From JALYNX01 sp963724825 (GTDB lineage: Bacteria; Actinomycetota; Acidimicrobiia; Spongiisociales; ZC4RG35): 64,000 bases of DNA. The notes beneath the pieces were generated by a model. It did not search any database, had not been told where the DNA came from, and was given only the letters and a program-made list of their open reading frames with translations. The stretch spans positions 62,001-126,000 of the forward strand of contig CAVRWT010000003.1 of NCBI GenBank assembly GCA_963724825.1. Reading direction: 5' to 3'. Both the position numbers and the translations under genes were made by a program. Of this stretch, positions 43,436 to 54,686 are shown in pieces (the first letter of the stretch is position 1; each line of letters begins with the position of its first letter).

Positions 43436-44695
43436 TTAGACAGCTGGATCATGAACGTCAGCAAGTCTGAGGTCTGCCGCCACCGGCATTGTGTCCCGAA
43501 CCCACAGGTGAACTGTTAGCACGACAACGATGACTCCCAACCCGAGAGTGTGCAAGCCCACTCGATCAAAGGGGACTGTCATCGCAGATCCGACGAGGAC
43601 AAGCGCCGTCTCAACCCTGTTCAGCGAGCCCTCGGACAAGAGAAGCATGACGGCAGGAATCACCGCGAGGACGTAGTGAGGCCAGGCCAGTGGCAGCGCG
43701 AGAATTCCAGCTGAGACCAGGAGGGTCGAGGCGACTCCGAGCGACCCCTTCCGAATCAGAACCGTGACTGAGCTCACCACAATGACGATCGAACCAATGA
43801 TCGCCGGCGAAATAGAGGTCAGGCCAAGGGTCCGCTCCAAGGTGGAGGCCAGACCAATGTTCGCCGAGATGTCGAACCAACTCTCGGCTGTCGTCGTCAG
43901 TGCGACCCACGTCGAATGCAGAGTCACATTCGACAGGAGGAGGGGAATGAGGTTCAACCCGAGGAGGATGACCACGGTCGCGATAAGGGTCTTTCTGGCG
44001 CGTCGTGAAATGAGCAAGGCGAAGAGGATCAGCGGAAACAGTTTCAGCGTGCCGGCGATGGCGAGCCAGAGCCCGGCTAGGGGTTTGTCTCCCTGATCGA
44101 CGAGCACCAGAAAGAGCGCGATACATAGGAAGAGGATCGGGCTCTGGGTCCCGAGGAGCACCGACCAGCACGCCGGACCGAGAAGCAAGCTGAAGCACAG
44201 ACCGAGAAAGACTGTGAGCCACGTGAATGAGAAGTGGGTCGCGAGCACGAACATGCCAATGGCGATCGCAATCAGCCCGACCAACTGCATCGCAACATGT
44301 GCTCCCTCGGCCGAGGTTGCGGTGAGCGGGTACAGCAGCATTAGAGCACCTGGTGTGCGGGGGCTCTTGAGGATCCGATCGTTGTCCTCTCCATTCCCCC
44401 ACAACACCACGTTGTAGTGATCCAGGAGGGGGCGAATGTCGGAGTGGGGGTCGAGGCCATCCTTCAGCGCATTCACAACCAACCAATCCGCGACCGCGTC
44501 AGACCTTTCAGCGGTCCCGCCCAGACCCTGACCGGAGCCGGAACCGATCAGGCTCATGGCAATGGTGAGGACCAAGATGAATATCGCCAAATGAACCGGG
44601 GAACTCGGCCGTGCGACCCAGATCGAGGGCTTGTCTTGTAATGCTTCCCGCACAGTCAGCTCAGTTTGGCCGGGATTCGGCGGGAGTCTGGGCAT
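43436..44695 (-). CDS. GT87-like (DUF2029) polytopic mannosyltransferase-type protein
   Basis: 419 residues, about 10 TM segments. The first loop after TM1 has RSDAVADWLVVNALKDGLDP, then LKSPRTPGALMLLYPL, and the middle has AIAGTLKLFPLILFALLISR and LALPLAWPHYVLAVIPAVML, all typical of DUF2029/GT87 polyprenyl-phosphate-mannose-dependent transferases. The Asp in SDAVADW and the loop Arg in SPRTPGA are the candidate catalytic and substrate residues. Second of two GT-C-like families in the island. Confidence 0.78.
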   Translation of the reverse strand: MPRLPPNPGQTELTVREALQDKPSIWVARPSSPVHLAIFILVLTIAMSLIGSGSGQGLGGTAERSDAVADWLVVNALKDGLDPHSDIRPLLDHYNVVLWGNGEDNDRILKSPRTPGALMLLYPLTATSAEGAHVAMQLVGLIAIAIGMFVLATHFSFTWLTVFLGLCFSLLLGPACWSVLLGTQSPILFLCIALFLVLVDQGDKPLAGLWLAIAGTLKLFPLILFALLISRRARKTLIATVVILLGLNLIPLLLSNVTLHSTWVALTTTAESWFDISANIGLASTLERTLGLTSISPAIIGSIVIVVSSVTVLIRKGSLGVASTLLVSAGILALPLAWPHYVLAVIPAVMLLLSEGSLNRVETALVLVGSAMTVPFDRVGLHTLGLGVIVVVLTVHLWVRDTMPVAADLRLADVHDPAV

Positions 44696-44722
44696 TGAGC
44701 GGCCGTCCGCGTTTCGCCCCTC

Positions 44723-45895
44723 TCACGACTCGGATAGCTCGTCATCTCGAGCACCGGGCACAGTGCTGTCCACCGTGACCGGGCTTGCAGGCATTTGGCT
44801 GAGCAGTATCAGCAGGACGGCCAAAGACACGAACATGCCATAGCCCTTCCACCAGAAGGGAACTACAACCCACAGCACGTATGGGGAGGCCAGGGCTGCG
44901 AGGGCGATTGTTCGACCCCGGCGCCACCAGAGCGCACCTGCGGGCAGGGCAGCCAGCGCGTAACTAGGCCACGAGAGCGGTGAGGCCAGCAACGCCGCCA
45001 CCGCCGTTAGGGCAATCGCTCTCGACTTGTCTCGAATGGCCAGCCAGCATCCAACACCCGCTCCCACGACTATCCCGACTCCTGCGGGGAGGCCGAATCG
45101 GAAAAGGACACGGGCCAGACTTGCGTTCTGGCTGTGCTCCAACCAGTCGTTGTTGCCGGCGCGCAGACTCTCGAGGCTGCCACCAAGCGAAACACCCGGC
45201 AACAGGAGGCCGACAGCGTTCGCAACAACGAAGATCACTCCCGCCTGATAAGACGCCCGCCGTCGGCCCGACAACCAGAAGCCGATGACCACAAGTGCAG
45301 GCCATAGTTTCCACACGGTGGCGATGCCCAACGGGATGCCGGCCCATGGTCGGTCCTGAAACGCCCATGCCACCAGAATCAGGCCAACGGTCAGAACAGC
45401 GCTCAGCGATCCAAAGGAAATGGCGGTCACTACCGGGAACGAAACGTAGAGCAAGGGCCCAACCCACACCACCCTTCGCCACTCGACACGCGAAATCTTG
45501 TGGGTCAGCCAAAGTATGTAGAACACCAACGGCAGGATGAAGCTGGTGACGACGAACATGAGGACCGACTCAGGTATCAGAAGCAGTGGGGTCTGGAACA
45601 TGAGGGCTGCGGGAGTCCTCGGCGCAACGCCGGCCTCGAGGCCGGGGAAGCCGTGATCGGCCATCATTTCCCCCACCGGCCGGTACGGGTCACCGTGAAG
45701 GGCTTCCCACGCCGTCACCCTCTCGTGGAGGACATCCGGATACACGTCGAAGGCGTAACCCCTCGAATAGTCGGTCACGAAGGGGAACCCGGTCAGTGCG
45801 TAGGCCACCAACAACGCAGTGGCGCAAGTCGCGACCGTTCCAAGAATCACCCTTATGTCGCTCTTCGGCATCTCGTGGGGTCCACGTTCACTCAT
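44723..45895 (-). CDS. GT87-like (DUF2029) polytopic membrane protein
   Basis: About 390 residues from the ATG at 45895 (other candidates lie at 45922 and 45871). FPFVTDYSRGYAFDVYPDVL, HERVTAWEALHGDPYRPVGE, VAPRTPAALMFQTPLLLIPE, GIATVWKLWPALVVIGFWLS and LASPLSWPSYALAALPAGAL match the GT87 layout of the 43436 and 46017 genes. Ten or so TM segments. In line with both neighbours on the minus strand, with 27- and 60-base-scale gaps. No clear ribosome site fixes the start. Confidence 0.75.
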   Translation of the reverse strand: MSERGPHEMPKSDIRVILGTVATCATALLVAYALTGFPFVTDYSRGYAFDVYPDVLHERVTAWEALHGDPYRPVGEMMADHGFPGLEAGVAPRTPAALMFQTPLLLIPESVLMFVVTSFILPLVFYILWLTHKISRVEWRRVVWVGPLLYVSFPVVTAISFGSLSAVLTVGLILVAWAFQDRPWAGIPLGIATVWKLWPALVVIGFWLSGRRRASYQAGVIFVVANAVGLLLPGVSLGGSLESLRAGNNDWLEHSQNASLARVLFRFGLPAGVGIVVGAGVGCWLAIRDKSRAIALTAVAALLASPLSWPSYALAALPAGALWWRRGRTIALAALASPYVLWVVVPFWWKGYGMFVSLAVLLILLSQMPASPVTVDSTVPGARDDELSES

Positions 45896-46016
45896 TTTGG
45901 ATTGCAGCGCTGACAGGATCATGTGAAGGCCGTCTACCTGGCCGGCAAGCCCAACAACCAACAGCCTTTTCTGGAAAACCGAGGGGGCTCAACCTCGGTT
46001 CCGATGTCCCCATGAA

Positions 46017-47297
46017 TCAATCGGCAGTCAATGCCTCTACATGAGGGGCAGTTAGCTGGTCGAGATCGACCGACGACGTGCCGAGATGGAGTCGTCGCCA
46101 ACCCACCGACCGCTGACTCGACAAGGCTTGGCTCAAGGCAGCAAGCACCAACAGTCGTTCAGCCATGGTTGCCATTCCAACAACAGGCAGGTCGGCCCGA
46201 TTGATCGACCTGGCAGCCATCCCAACTCCAGCGATTCCGACCGACGCCCAGACCAATGCCTTCCCGACTTGCTGGGTTCCGAGAAACCAGGCAGAAACCA
46301 AAAGCAGCGCCAGGTTGTAGTGCTCCCACGAAAGCGGAATCAACAAGAGCCCGACGACAATCGCAATTGCATAACCGAGATCGAAGTCTCGCTTCGCCGC
46401 CACCCACGACAAGCTCGAACCAACCACTGCCAATGGGAGTAGGAGCGCAAGGGGATCAAGTCCCATGCGAGATGCGATGGCCCCGAGCGATCCGTTGTGC
46501 GAGAAGCCTATCCAGCGGTCTGCAGCGGTTTGGAGAGCCACCCATACGGTCGCGGCAGATGTATCGGTCAGGGCAAGCCCAATCAGAGTCAGGAGTATCG
46601 CGGTCGCAACGGTCGACGCAACGACGGTCCACCTCCGTTTGGCCGCAAGTGGGACCAGCAGGAAGAGGGGCCATAACTTCAGCACACCCACGACCGCAAG
46701 TGCCAAACCACCCGCCCAACTTTCCTTCTCCCGCGCCGTGAGCCAGACCGCGGCAACGAGGGCGCATATCAGAATCGACTGCGTTCCGAACTCGAAAGCA
46801 GAGAAGATCGGAGCACTCGCCAGAAGCAGAACCGTCCATAGCAAGACGACCTCCACACTGAATCCGGACAATCGGGGAACTGCCACGAGGGCGAGCCAAA
46901 CCAATGCCGCTCCGCTAAGAGCCAGGAAGAGGAGTGTGGAGGTGTCAATCCCGACAAGCCCGAGCGGGTAGAGAACTACCCAGGCTCCAGGCGTCCGCGG
47001 GTTGATCCACGGGCCGTCATCCAATTCTGACGTGCCTGGAGTGTTGATGGACTCCCCGAGAGCGTGGGCCAAGATCCCCAGGTCCTGACTTGGATCGAGT
47101 CCATGTCGAATCGCCTGAGCCACCATCCAATCAGCTTCTACGTCACGCAACGGGCGCGAGGGACCGCTGGAAAGGACGACGAGGTAGCCAACGAACACCA
47201 TCAACACCAGCAAGGCGATCCATTGCCTGCCGTTGAGACGTAGATGTACCTGCTTGGAATCGGTGGGTTGAATCACCCCGCCCGGGGATTCGACCAT
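46017..47297 (-). CDS. GT87-like (DUF2029) polytopic membrane protein
   Basis: 426 residues, about 10 TM segments. DVEADWMVAQAIRHGLDPSQ, ELDDGPWINPRTPGAWVVLY PL, LAVVGVLKLWPLFLLVPLAA and LLIPLSWEHYNLALLLVSAW parallel the genes at 43436 and 44723, so the three are paralogues. First gene of the minus-strand island downstream of uvrB. Likely uses a polyprenyl-linked sugar to build an envelope glycan; this is family-based inference. Confidence 0.78.
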   Translation of the reverse strand: MVESPGGVIQPTDSKQVHLRLNGRQWIALLVLMVFVGYLVVLSSGPSRPLRDVEADWMVAQAIRHGLDPSQDLGILAHALGESINTPGTSELDDGPWINPRTPGAWVVLYPLGLVGIDTSTLLFLALSGAALVWLALVAVPRLSGFSVEVVLLWTVLLLASAPIFSAFEFGTQSILICALVAAVWLTAREKESWAGGLALAVVGVLKLWPLFLLVPLAAKRRWTVVASTVATAILLTLIGLALTDTSAATVWVALQTAADRWIGFSHNGSLGAIASRMGLDPLALLLPLAVVGSSLSWVAAKRDFDLGYAIAIVVGLLLIPLSWEHYNLALLLVSAWFLGTQQVGKALVWASVGIAGVGMAARSINRADLPVVGMATMAERLLVLAALSQALSSQRSVGWRRLHLGTSSVDLDQLTAPHVEALTAD

Positions 47298-47359
47298 GTG
47301 AAGAGGCTAATTACCGAGGGAACACCTAGGTCGGGTCACCCTCAAGTCGTCGAAATGGA

Positions 47360-49366
<2,007 letters not shown>

Positions 49367-49432
49367 CAGCGCAGGGTACCGACAGGGTGGGACAAGAACT
49401 GTCCCCGTTAGCGCCCGTCGAGACAGAGTCGC

Positions 49433-49999
49433 CTAGAGCTCGCCCACGATCGCAGCCACCGCTTCGGCAAGCTCTTCGCGGGTCCCGGGGTTGGGGATCA
49501 CGAGGTCCGCTGAGGCGAGCCATTGCTCTCTCGATGGCTGAGATGCCATCCTCGCCCTGGCATCTTCCCGGCTCATTCCCCGTTCCAGAACTCGCTCGAA
49601 GCGAACATCGTCGGGGGCATCGACAACCATCCGGGGCCAGTCGAGGCCGGTATCGATGATCGGCACCTCCACCACCGCCATCCCGTCAAATCCCTCCAAC
49701 TCGCCCTGGATCGTGCCGAATATGTGGCGGTGGGTCAGGGACTCCAATTCCCGGAGCTGACCCGGATCAGCGAAAACAATGCCAGCCAGTCTCCCCCTAT
49801 CGATGACCCCATCTCGCACGACCTCCGGCCAGCGGTTGGCCACCGAGGCAAAGGCCTTGCCGGCGGGCTCGAGAACACGATGGCCCATTCGGTCTGCATC
49901 CAGGACTCTTATGCCGGAAGCGGCAAGCAACCGGCCGACCTCGCTCTTTCCTGAGCCGATCCCGCCAGAAAGCAGCCAGCGATGGTTCTCTGTGGTCAC
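49433..49999 (-). CDS. coaE: Dephospho-CoA kinase
   Basis: Last step of CoA synthesis. 188 residues from a GTG at 49999. WLLSGGIGSGKSEVGRLLAA is the P-loop; VLDADRMGHRVLEPAGKAFA and DRGRLAGIVFADPGQLRELE SLTHRHI are family signatures; VVEVPIIDTGLDWPRMVVD and RMASQPSREQWLASADLVIPN follow. The longer in-frame start at 50134 overlaps the divergent histidine kinase and is rejected. coaE next to uvrB is common in actinobacteria. Confidence 0.94.
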   Translation of the reverse strand: MTTENHRWLLSGGIGSGKSEVGRLLAASGIRVLDADRMGHRVLEPAGKAFASVANRWPEVVRDGVIDRGRLAGIVFADPGQLRELESLTHRHIFGTIQGELEGFDGMAVVEVPIIDTGLDWPRMVVDAPDDVRFERVLERGMSREDARARMASQPSREQWLASADLVIPNPGTREELAEAVAAIVGEL

Positions 50000-50023
50000 C
50001 GGACCCGACGGTAGCCTTTCCCT

Positions 50024-51511
50024 ATGACCGTCAGCGCTCCGTGGGAGCGACGCGTCCATTTCAGTGTCGAGGTCGGCCAGTTCATCGCCCTCGTCGTTGC
50101 GATCGTGGTCGACCTGATCGATACCAAGGGGCAAAGCAGCGAGTCATGGATTGCCGTAGCCGTGGCCACCATCTACGTCCTGGGCTCGGCGGCGGTCCCC
50201 GAGGAGTGGTATCACATACGGTTCGGCGCAGAGGCGATCACCCTGGCGGGAGCCTTTCTCACCGCGGTCGCCATCACCCTGACCGGCGGGCCCTCCAGCC
50301 CGTATCTGCTGCTTTCCATGGGACCACCGGTGTTCGCGACCCTCTATGGCGGAATTCGAAGCGGTCTGATGACCGGACTGCTCTCGGCCGGCCTCCTGGC
50401 ACTCGTCACCCTGTCCCAGGACCTGCCGCTCGTCGAATCTGCCCCCGCCATGGCCCTGTATTTGGTTTTCGTGCTGTTGGTCGGAGTCATCCGCAAACTG
50501 CTCGAAGACATCCATCAGCAGGCGGCTGCCGAGTCGTCCCAGAGTTTGGAGAATCTCCAGGAGATCCATGGGGTCTTGGTTCGACTCTCCCAGGATGTCT
50601 CCGCCGGCCGACTCAATGCGGTGGAAGTTGGCGCCGAGACCCTCGACACGATTCTGACCCGACTGCCCGGATCGGCCGGAAAGCTGGCAATCGAAGGCGA
50701 AAACGGGCTGGTGGTCCTGGCCGCCCGCGGTGTTCCCGACCCCGAAGGACAGATCAACCAGATCCCGATCAACACCGCCGATTCCGAGGTCGGAATGATG
50801 GAACTGGTGACGCCAGGGCCGCTGGCAGACGACGATCGGGCTGCCGTGGAGGCCTATTTGCGCCCGCTGGGGATCGCTTTCGCAAATCTTCAGCTACTTC
50901 AAGACATCGCCGGCTCCGCCGTCGCCGAGGAGCGTCTCAGGCTCGGCCCGGGAGATGCACGACGAAATCGGGCCTTCTCTGGCCTCCTTGGGCCTGTCTC
51001 TCGATCTGACGGCGATGCAGAAGGCCGATGACCCTGAACTGGTAGCCGATCTCAAGGTGCTCCGGTCCAACGTCACCAAGTTGGTCGAGGATGTGCGGGC
51101 CAAGGTGGCCGATCTCAGAAGCACACCGGGGCCCACTCTGACCGCAAGAGTTCTGCAGGCGACAGCCGAATTCAACGGTGACTCCGCTGATCGTGGTCGA
51201 CATCGACGAAAGGCGGCCCCCTCGCCCCGCTCTGATCGCCGACCTGACTTCGATCGTGACCGAGGCCATCAGAAACGCCCACAATCACTCTTCTGCCGTC
51301 GAACATCGTCGTTTCGGGCCGTATTCACCGGGATTGGGGTAGTTGTCAGGTGCAGGACGACGGAATGGGCTTCGATCCAGAATATGAGCCCGAAGGGCAT
51401 TTTGGGCTTGTGGGGATGCGCGAACGTGCCGACAAATTGGGAGCGACTATTGATTTCCAATCAACTGAAGGGCTAGGGACGACCGTGACTATCGAATGGG
51501 GCAACCGATGA
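50024..51511 (+). CDS. Membrane-bound LuxR-type sensor histidine kinase, several frameshifts
   Basis: The N-terminal half has about 5-6 TM segments (MASE-like), then a linker and a GAF-like region (LDTILTRLPGSAGKLAIEGE...). Near 50945 the frame shifts into EMHDEIGPSLASLGLSLDLT, the HisKA_3 phosphoacceptor His box. Further shifts near 51185 and 51300-51350 are needed to reach TEAIRNAHNHS (N box), DDGMGFDPEYEPEGHFGLVGMRER (G box) and GLGTTVTIEWGNR. Its TGA overlaps the response-regulator ATG (ATGA). Three or more shifts in one gene is the worst case here; it may be real decay, but the conserved boxes argue for indel errors. Confidence 0.78.
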
Positions 51512-52146
51512 TCCGCGTGATGATCGCCGACGATCACAAGCTGTTCGCTGAAGGTTTGAGCCAGGCTCTCGACTCGCTGCCTGACGCCCGGGTCGTTGGT
51601 GTCGTCGATTCCGGGCCGGCGCTCGATCAGGCTCTGGCCGCCCAACCAGCCGAAGTCTCGATCGTCGACATCGAGATGCCCGGTGGAGACGGGATCTCGA
51701 CCATTGCCACGCTGGGAAAGCGAACCAACGCCATCGTCGTCTCGATGTACGCATCCGACGACCAAAGGCAGCGTGCAGTGGCGGCCGGTGCCAGGGGCTT
51801 CTTCTCGAAGGGCGTGCCCCTCTTGACCCTCGCCGCGGCGGTTCGAGCGGTGGCTGACGGAAAGAACCTCATCGAGCTCGAGGATCATGAGCGTGACGAA
51901 GTTCTCGAGGGCTACAGCCAGGCCGTGCTCGACCCCGGGGCGGCCTCCCTCACCGAGCGGGAAAAGGAGATTCTTCGCCTCCTGGCCGTTGGCGTCTCCG
52001 CCACCGACGAGCTCGCCGACAGGCTCTATATCTCACAAAAGACGGTCAAGAACCATCTGGCGTCGATCTTCCAAAAGCTCGCCGTTAGCGACCGCACTCA
52101 GGCCGCCATCGAAGCCATCCGATTGGGCATCGCGAAACCCCAATAA
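51508..52146 (+). CDS. NarL/LuxR-family response regulator
   Basis: 212 residues. Receiver domain MIRVMIADDHKLFAEGLSQA with phosphoacceptor Asp54 in SIVDIEMPGGDG, then a C-terminal LuxR HTH: LTEREKEILRLLAVGVSATD ELADRLYISQKTVKNHLASIF. ATGA-coupled to the kinase. It stands 84 bases upstream of the first Flp pilin in the same direction, so control of the pili is likely, though not shown. Confidence 0.92.
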   Translation: MIRVMIADDHKLFAEGLSQALDSLPDARVVGVVDSGPALDQALAAQPAEVSIVDIEMPGGDGISTIATLGKRTNAIVVSMYASDDQRQRAVAAGARGFFSKGVPLLTLAAAVRAVADGKNLIELEDHERDEVLEGYSQAVLDPGAASLTEREKEILRLLAVGVSATDELADRLYISQKTVKNHLASIFQKLAVSDRTQAAIEAIRLGIAKPQ

Positions 52147-52229
52147 CCATATGAGTCGATAGGCCCATGAGCGCTCAGACCAACCGGCCGTAACCTGACC
52201 GCAGGATTTTGAAACGGTAGGAGAAAACC

Positions 52230-52409
52230 ATGTTCTACAAGATCATCTGGTTCTACACCAAACATGAAAAGGGCGCATCCATGGTCGAGTACGCCCTCCT
52301 TGTGATGATGATCGCCATGGTTGCCCTAGCCGCCGTCGCCATTATGGGCAGTGAGCTTTCGGGGACATACTCCGAAATCAGTTCCGGTCTCGTTGAGGCT
52401 GGAAACTGA
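52230..52409 (+). CDS. Flp/Fap-type pilin
   Basis: 59 residues. Short leader MFYKIIWFYTKHEKGASMVEYALL: the Gly15-Ala16 prepilin-peptidase site with Glu20 and Tyr21 (EY motif) at the usual +5/+6 positions, then a hydrophobic helix and a short polar tail ending VEAGN. GGAG lies 8 bases before the ATG. Major subunit of the Tad pilus encoded on the other strand at 54.7-61.1 kb. Confidence 0.9.
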   Translation: MFYKIIWFYTKHEKGASMVEYALLVMMIAMVALAAVAIMGSELSGTYSEISSGLVEAGN

Positions 52410-52505
52410 TCTTGATGGTTCTGGCGACCCATTGTGCCAGAAACCGGGTGGGCTAACTTGCCTACCAAGTACTGCAAGCCAGTAATCCGAACCAAGGAGG
52501 GGTTT

Positions 52506-52680
52506 ATGCTTGCTCTGTGGACCAAGGTAACGAGCTGGATTCGAGTCCGAGAAGGGCGCCTCAATGGTTGAGTACGCACTCCTCGTGGTGCTGATTGCCA
52601 TCGTTGCACTCGTGGCCGTGCAGATCGCCGGTCAGGAGGTCTCTGAGACCTTCAGCGAGGTCAGCTCCGGTCTCAACTAG
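52506..52680 (+). CDS. Second Flp-type pilin, one frameshift near 52550
   Basis: The ATG at 52506 reads MLALWTKVTSWIRVRE; one base later the frame gives KGASMVEYALLVVLIAIVAL VAVQ and ends IAGQEVSETFSEVSSGLN. The span of 175 bases is one more than a multiple of three, fitting a one-base insertion. The cleavage site GASMVEY and helix are nearly identical to those of the pilin upstream, so this is a tandem duplicate. Confidence 0.82.
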
Positions 52681-52700
52681 ACCAGAGAAACTTCCTATTG

Positions 52701-52726
52701 AAAGGGGCCCGCTTGCGGGCCCCTTT
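52701..52726 (+). terminator. Rho-independent terminator after the pilin genes
   Basis: AAAGGGGCCCG-CTTG-CGGGCCCCTTT is a perfect 11-bp GC-rich stem with a 4-base loop, 20 bases after the second pilin stop, followed by CTACGTTTGT. Confidence 0.85.
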
Positions 52727-52755
52727 CTACGTTTGTGGACGAGGTTGGCTCGTCC

Positions 52756-53313
52756 TTAGAGCTTCTGGATCCTGTCGCCGCGGCGAACCACTCCCGGCAC
52801 CACCACCGAGGTGTTGATCCCACGAAACGAGTGATCGCGACCGGCGCCGGTATTCACGAAGCGCAACGCGTCGGCGCCGAAGCGACCTGAGAACTTGGCA
52901 CAGCCGCGATGGGGGACTTCGCTCACCTCGACCACTGCGGTCCCCAGTTGCAGTCTGCTGCCGGGTGGGAGGTTCTCAGGGCTGAGATCGAGGTCCACGT
53001 AGAACTGATCGCCGGCCAAAGACCAGCGGGCCCGCTCCTGTGCCACCAGTCCTATCACCCTCGCATTCATGATGGTGACCTGAGTTTCGGGGTTCGGGGA
53101 CCCGTCCGGAGTGCTGATGGTCTCTCGTGAGCTCCAGTTGTCCCCTATCAGGCCCAGCGAGAGATCCAGCTCCCCCTGCTCGACTTCCTCCCGCTCCTCT
53201 ACACCAGGGCGCCGGATGATCAGCTCGACCGTCCCCACGTCCTTCGGGGAGTCGAGGATGTGGTCGAGACCGGCCTCGAGGGTGGCCGCATCCAGATAGA
53301 GCGCAGATGTCAT
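52756..53313 (-). CDS. MOSC-domain protein
   Basis: 185 residues. VELIIRRPGVEEREEVEQGE, IGDNWSSRE, ETQVTIMNARVIGLVA, GDQFYVDLDLSPENLPPGSRLQ, and VSEVPHRGCAKFSGRFGADA LRFVN follow the MOSC fold, with the single Cys in HRGCAKF in the position of the sulfur-carrying Cys of MOSC proteins (sulfur transfer to molybdenum cofactors or detoxification of N-hydroxy compounds). No molybdenum genes lie nearby. Convergent with the pilins. Confidence 0.8.
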   Translation of the reverse strand: MTSALYLDAATLEAGLDHILDSPKDVGTVELIIRRPGVEEREEVEQGELDLSLGLIGDNWSSRETISTPDGSPNPETQVTIMNARVIGLVAQERARWSLAGDQFYVDLDLSPENLPPGSRLQLGTAVVEVSEVPHRGCAKFSGRFGADALRFVNTGAGRDHSFRGINTSVVVPGVVRRGDRIQKL

Positions 53314-53325
53314 CGGGGCAAGGTA

Positions 53326-54686
53326 CTACACGCCCGGCGGGCGCAGAACCACATAATTCGGATCCTCGAACACCGTGACCCATCCCGCCTTCTCGAGGTC
53401 GCCGACGAGGCTGTCGGTCACCTTGAGCAAGGCCTGCTCGATCCCGTCACGCTCGAACACCGGCTCGAACGGCTGGTCGCCATCTCGAACCGCCACGAAC
53501 TCTGCGAGACGTTCCCGGTAGAGCTCGGCGCGGTCGTCGATGAAGACCTGCCGGTCAGGGCCCTCGGCCCAGATCAGGTACCCACCGGTGCGGTCATCGT
53601 GGAAAGTCCGACTCTCATCGAGGGCAGCGACCGCGGCCACCGGGAATCTCTCCTCGTCGATCGTGGCGTCGGAAACGAGGAAGAAGGGAAGGATGAGAAC
53701 CGCGCCCCCGAACACGACGGCCTGGCCCGTTGAGAACCTCGGTGTCGACCCGAACTTCAGCCCGTAGACACCGAGGCTGACCAGTGGGAGCAAGTGCCAA
53801 CCAAGACGGCGGCAGGGCTCGGGTCGCACCCAGACCAAGTATCAGGAAGGGCACGATCAGACAGGAGGTGCTTGGGCGTCACTCGTCCCTTGACCGCCGC
53901 CCATACGATCAGCGCCATTCCCAGCAGGAACGGGAGAAACACCACGGAGATGATTTCGGGGCGTCTCCATTCCGAAAGCAAGGCGAGAGCATCCCTCGCC
54001 TTCACGAAATCGAGGAGCACACCCAGGACTCCTAAGTCCGTGGGCGGTGACAAGGGTCACCAGACCCGACAGGATCGCCGTAGGCAGCCACTTCCAGTCT
54101 CTTGTCGATCAGGAGGGTGAGACCGACGTAGGCCAGCCCGAGAATGAAGCTGCCGTGCATCGAGGCCCAGATCCAGAACAGGAACGGGACGGTCCAGCGA
54201 GCCGACGGCCGCTCCCAGGCCAGGATCACGAGGACGAACAGGCAAAGGAGAAGATGACCGGTCTCGGCACCAGAGAAGCTGAGCAGGAGAACAGTGCTCA
54301 GAATCAGGACCACAGCTGTCCCTGAGACGCTCCGAGAGCGGCGGTAGGCGATCAACCCGATGCCGAGGAAGGTGATCGAGGTCATCAACAGCATCATCGG
54401 AGGGACGAAGCCGAGACCCCAGTTGCGCTCGCCCCAGGAGTAGAGAAGCTCTGCGAGCCAGCTTTGGGTCAGCCAGGGCTCTCCGTGCATGGTGAATGAG
54501 AAGGGATCGGCCGTGAGCACCTGACCGGCCACTGTCTGCAGCTCACCAGCCCGGATGTGCCAGAGGAACGAGTTGTCTCTCATCGGCGCCCAGGCATCGA
54601 TCACCAGCGCCACCCACGGCACCAGAAGCAGGAGATGCGCCGAGAGAGAACCGGTTCTGTGACGGCGCGGCCGCCGTCGAGGTCAT
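53326..54686 (-). CDS. Large polytopic membrane protein at the end of the Tad operon, three frameshifts
   Basis: The ATG at 54686 overlaps the tadC stop and gives MTSTAAAPSQNRFSL; the frame then changes near 54645 to SAHLLLLVPWVALVIDAWAP, ...DNSFLWHIRAGELQTVAGQV, ...DPFSFTMHGEPWLTQSWLAE LLYSW, and changes again near 54050 and 53825 to reach the periplasmic C-terminus (GYLIWAEGPDRQVFIDDRAE ... LRPPGV). About nine TM segments in series. The N-terminal 'F..HI..G' and 'DPFS' loop and the C-terminal soluble domain resemble actinobacterial polytopic proteins of unknown function with GT-C-like folds. Spliced length about 450. A link to pilus assembly is suggested only by the operon. Confidence 0.7.
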
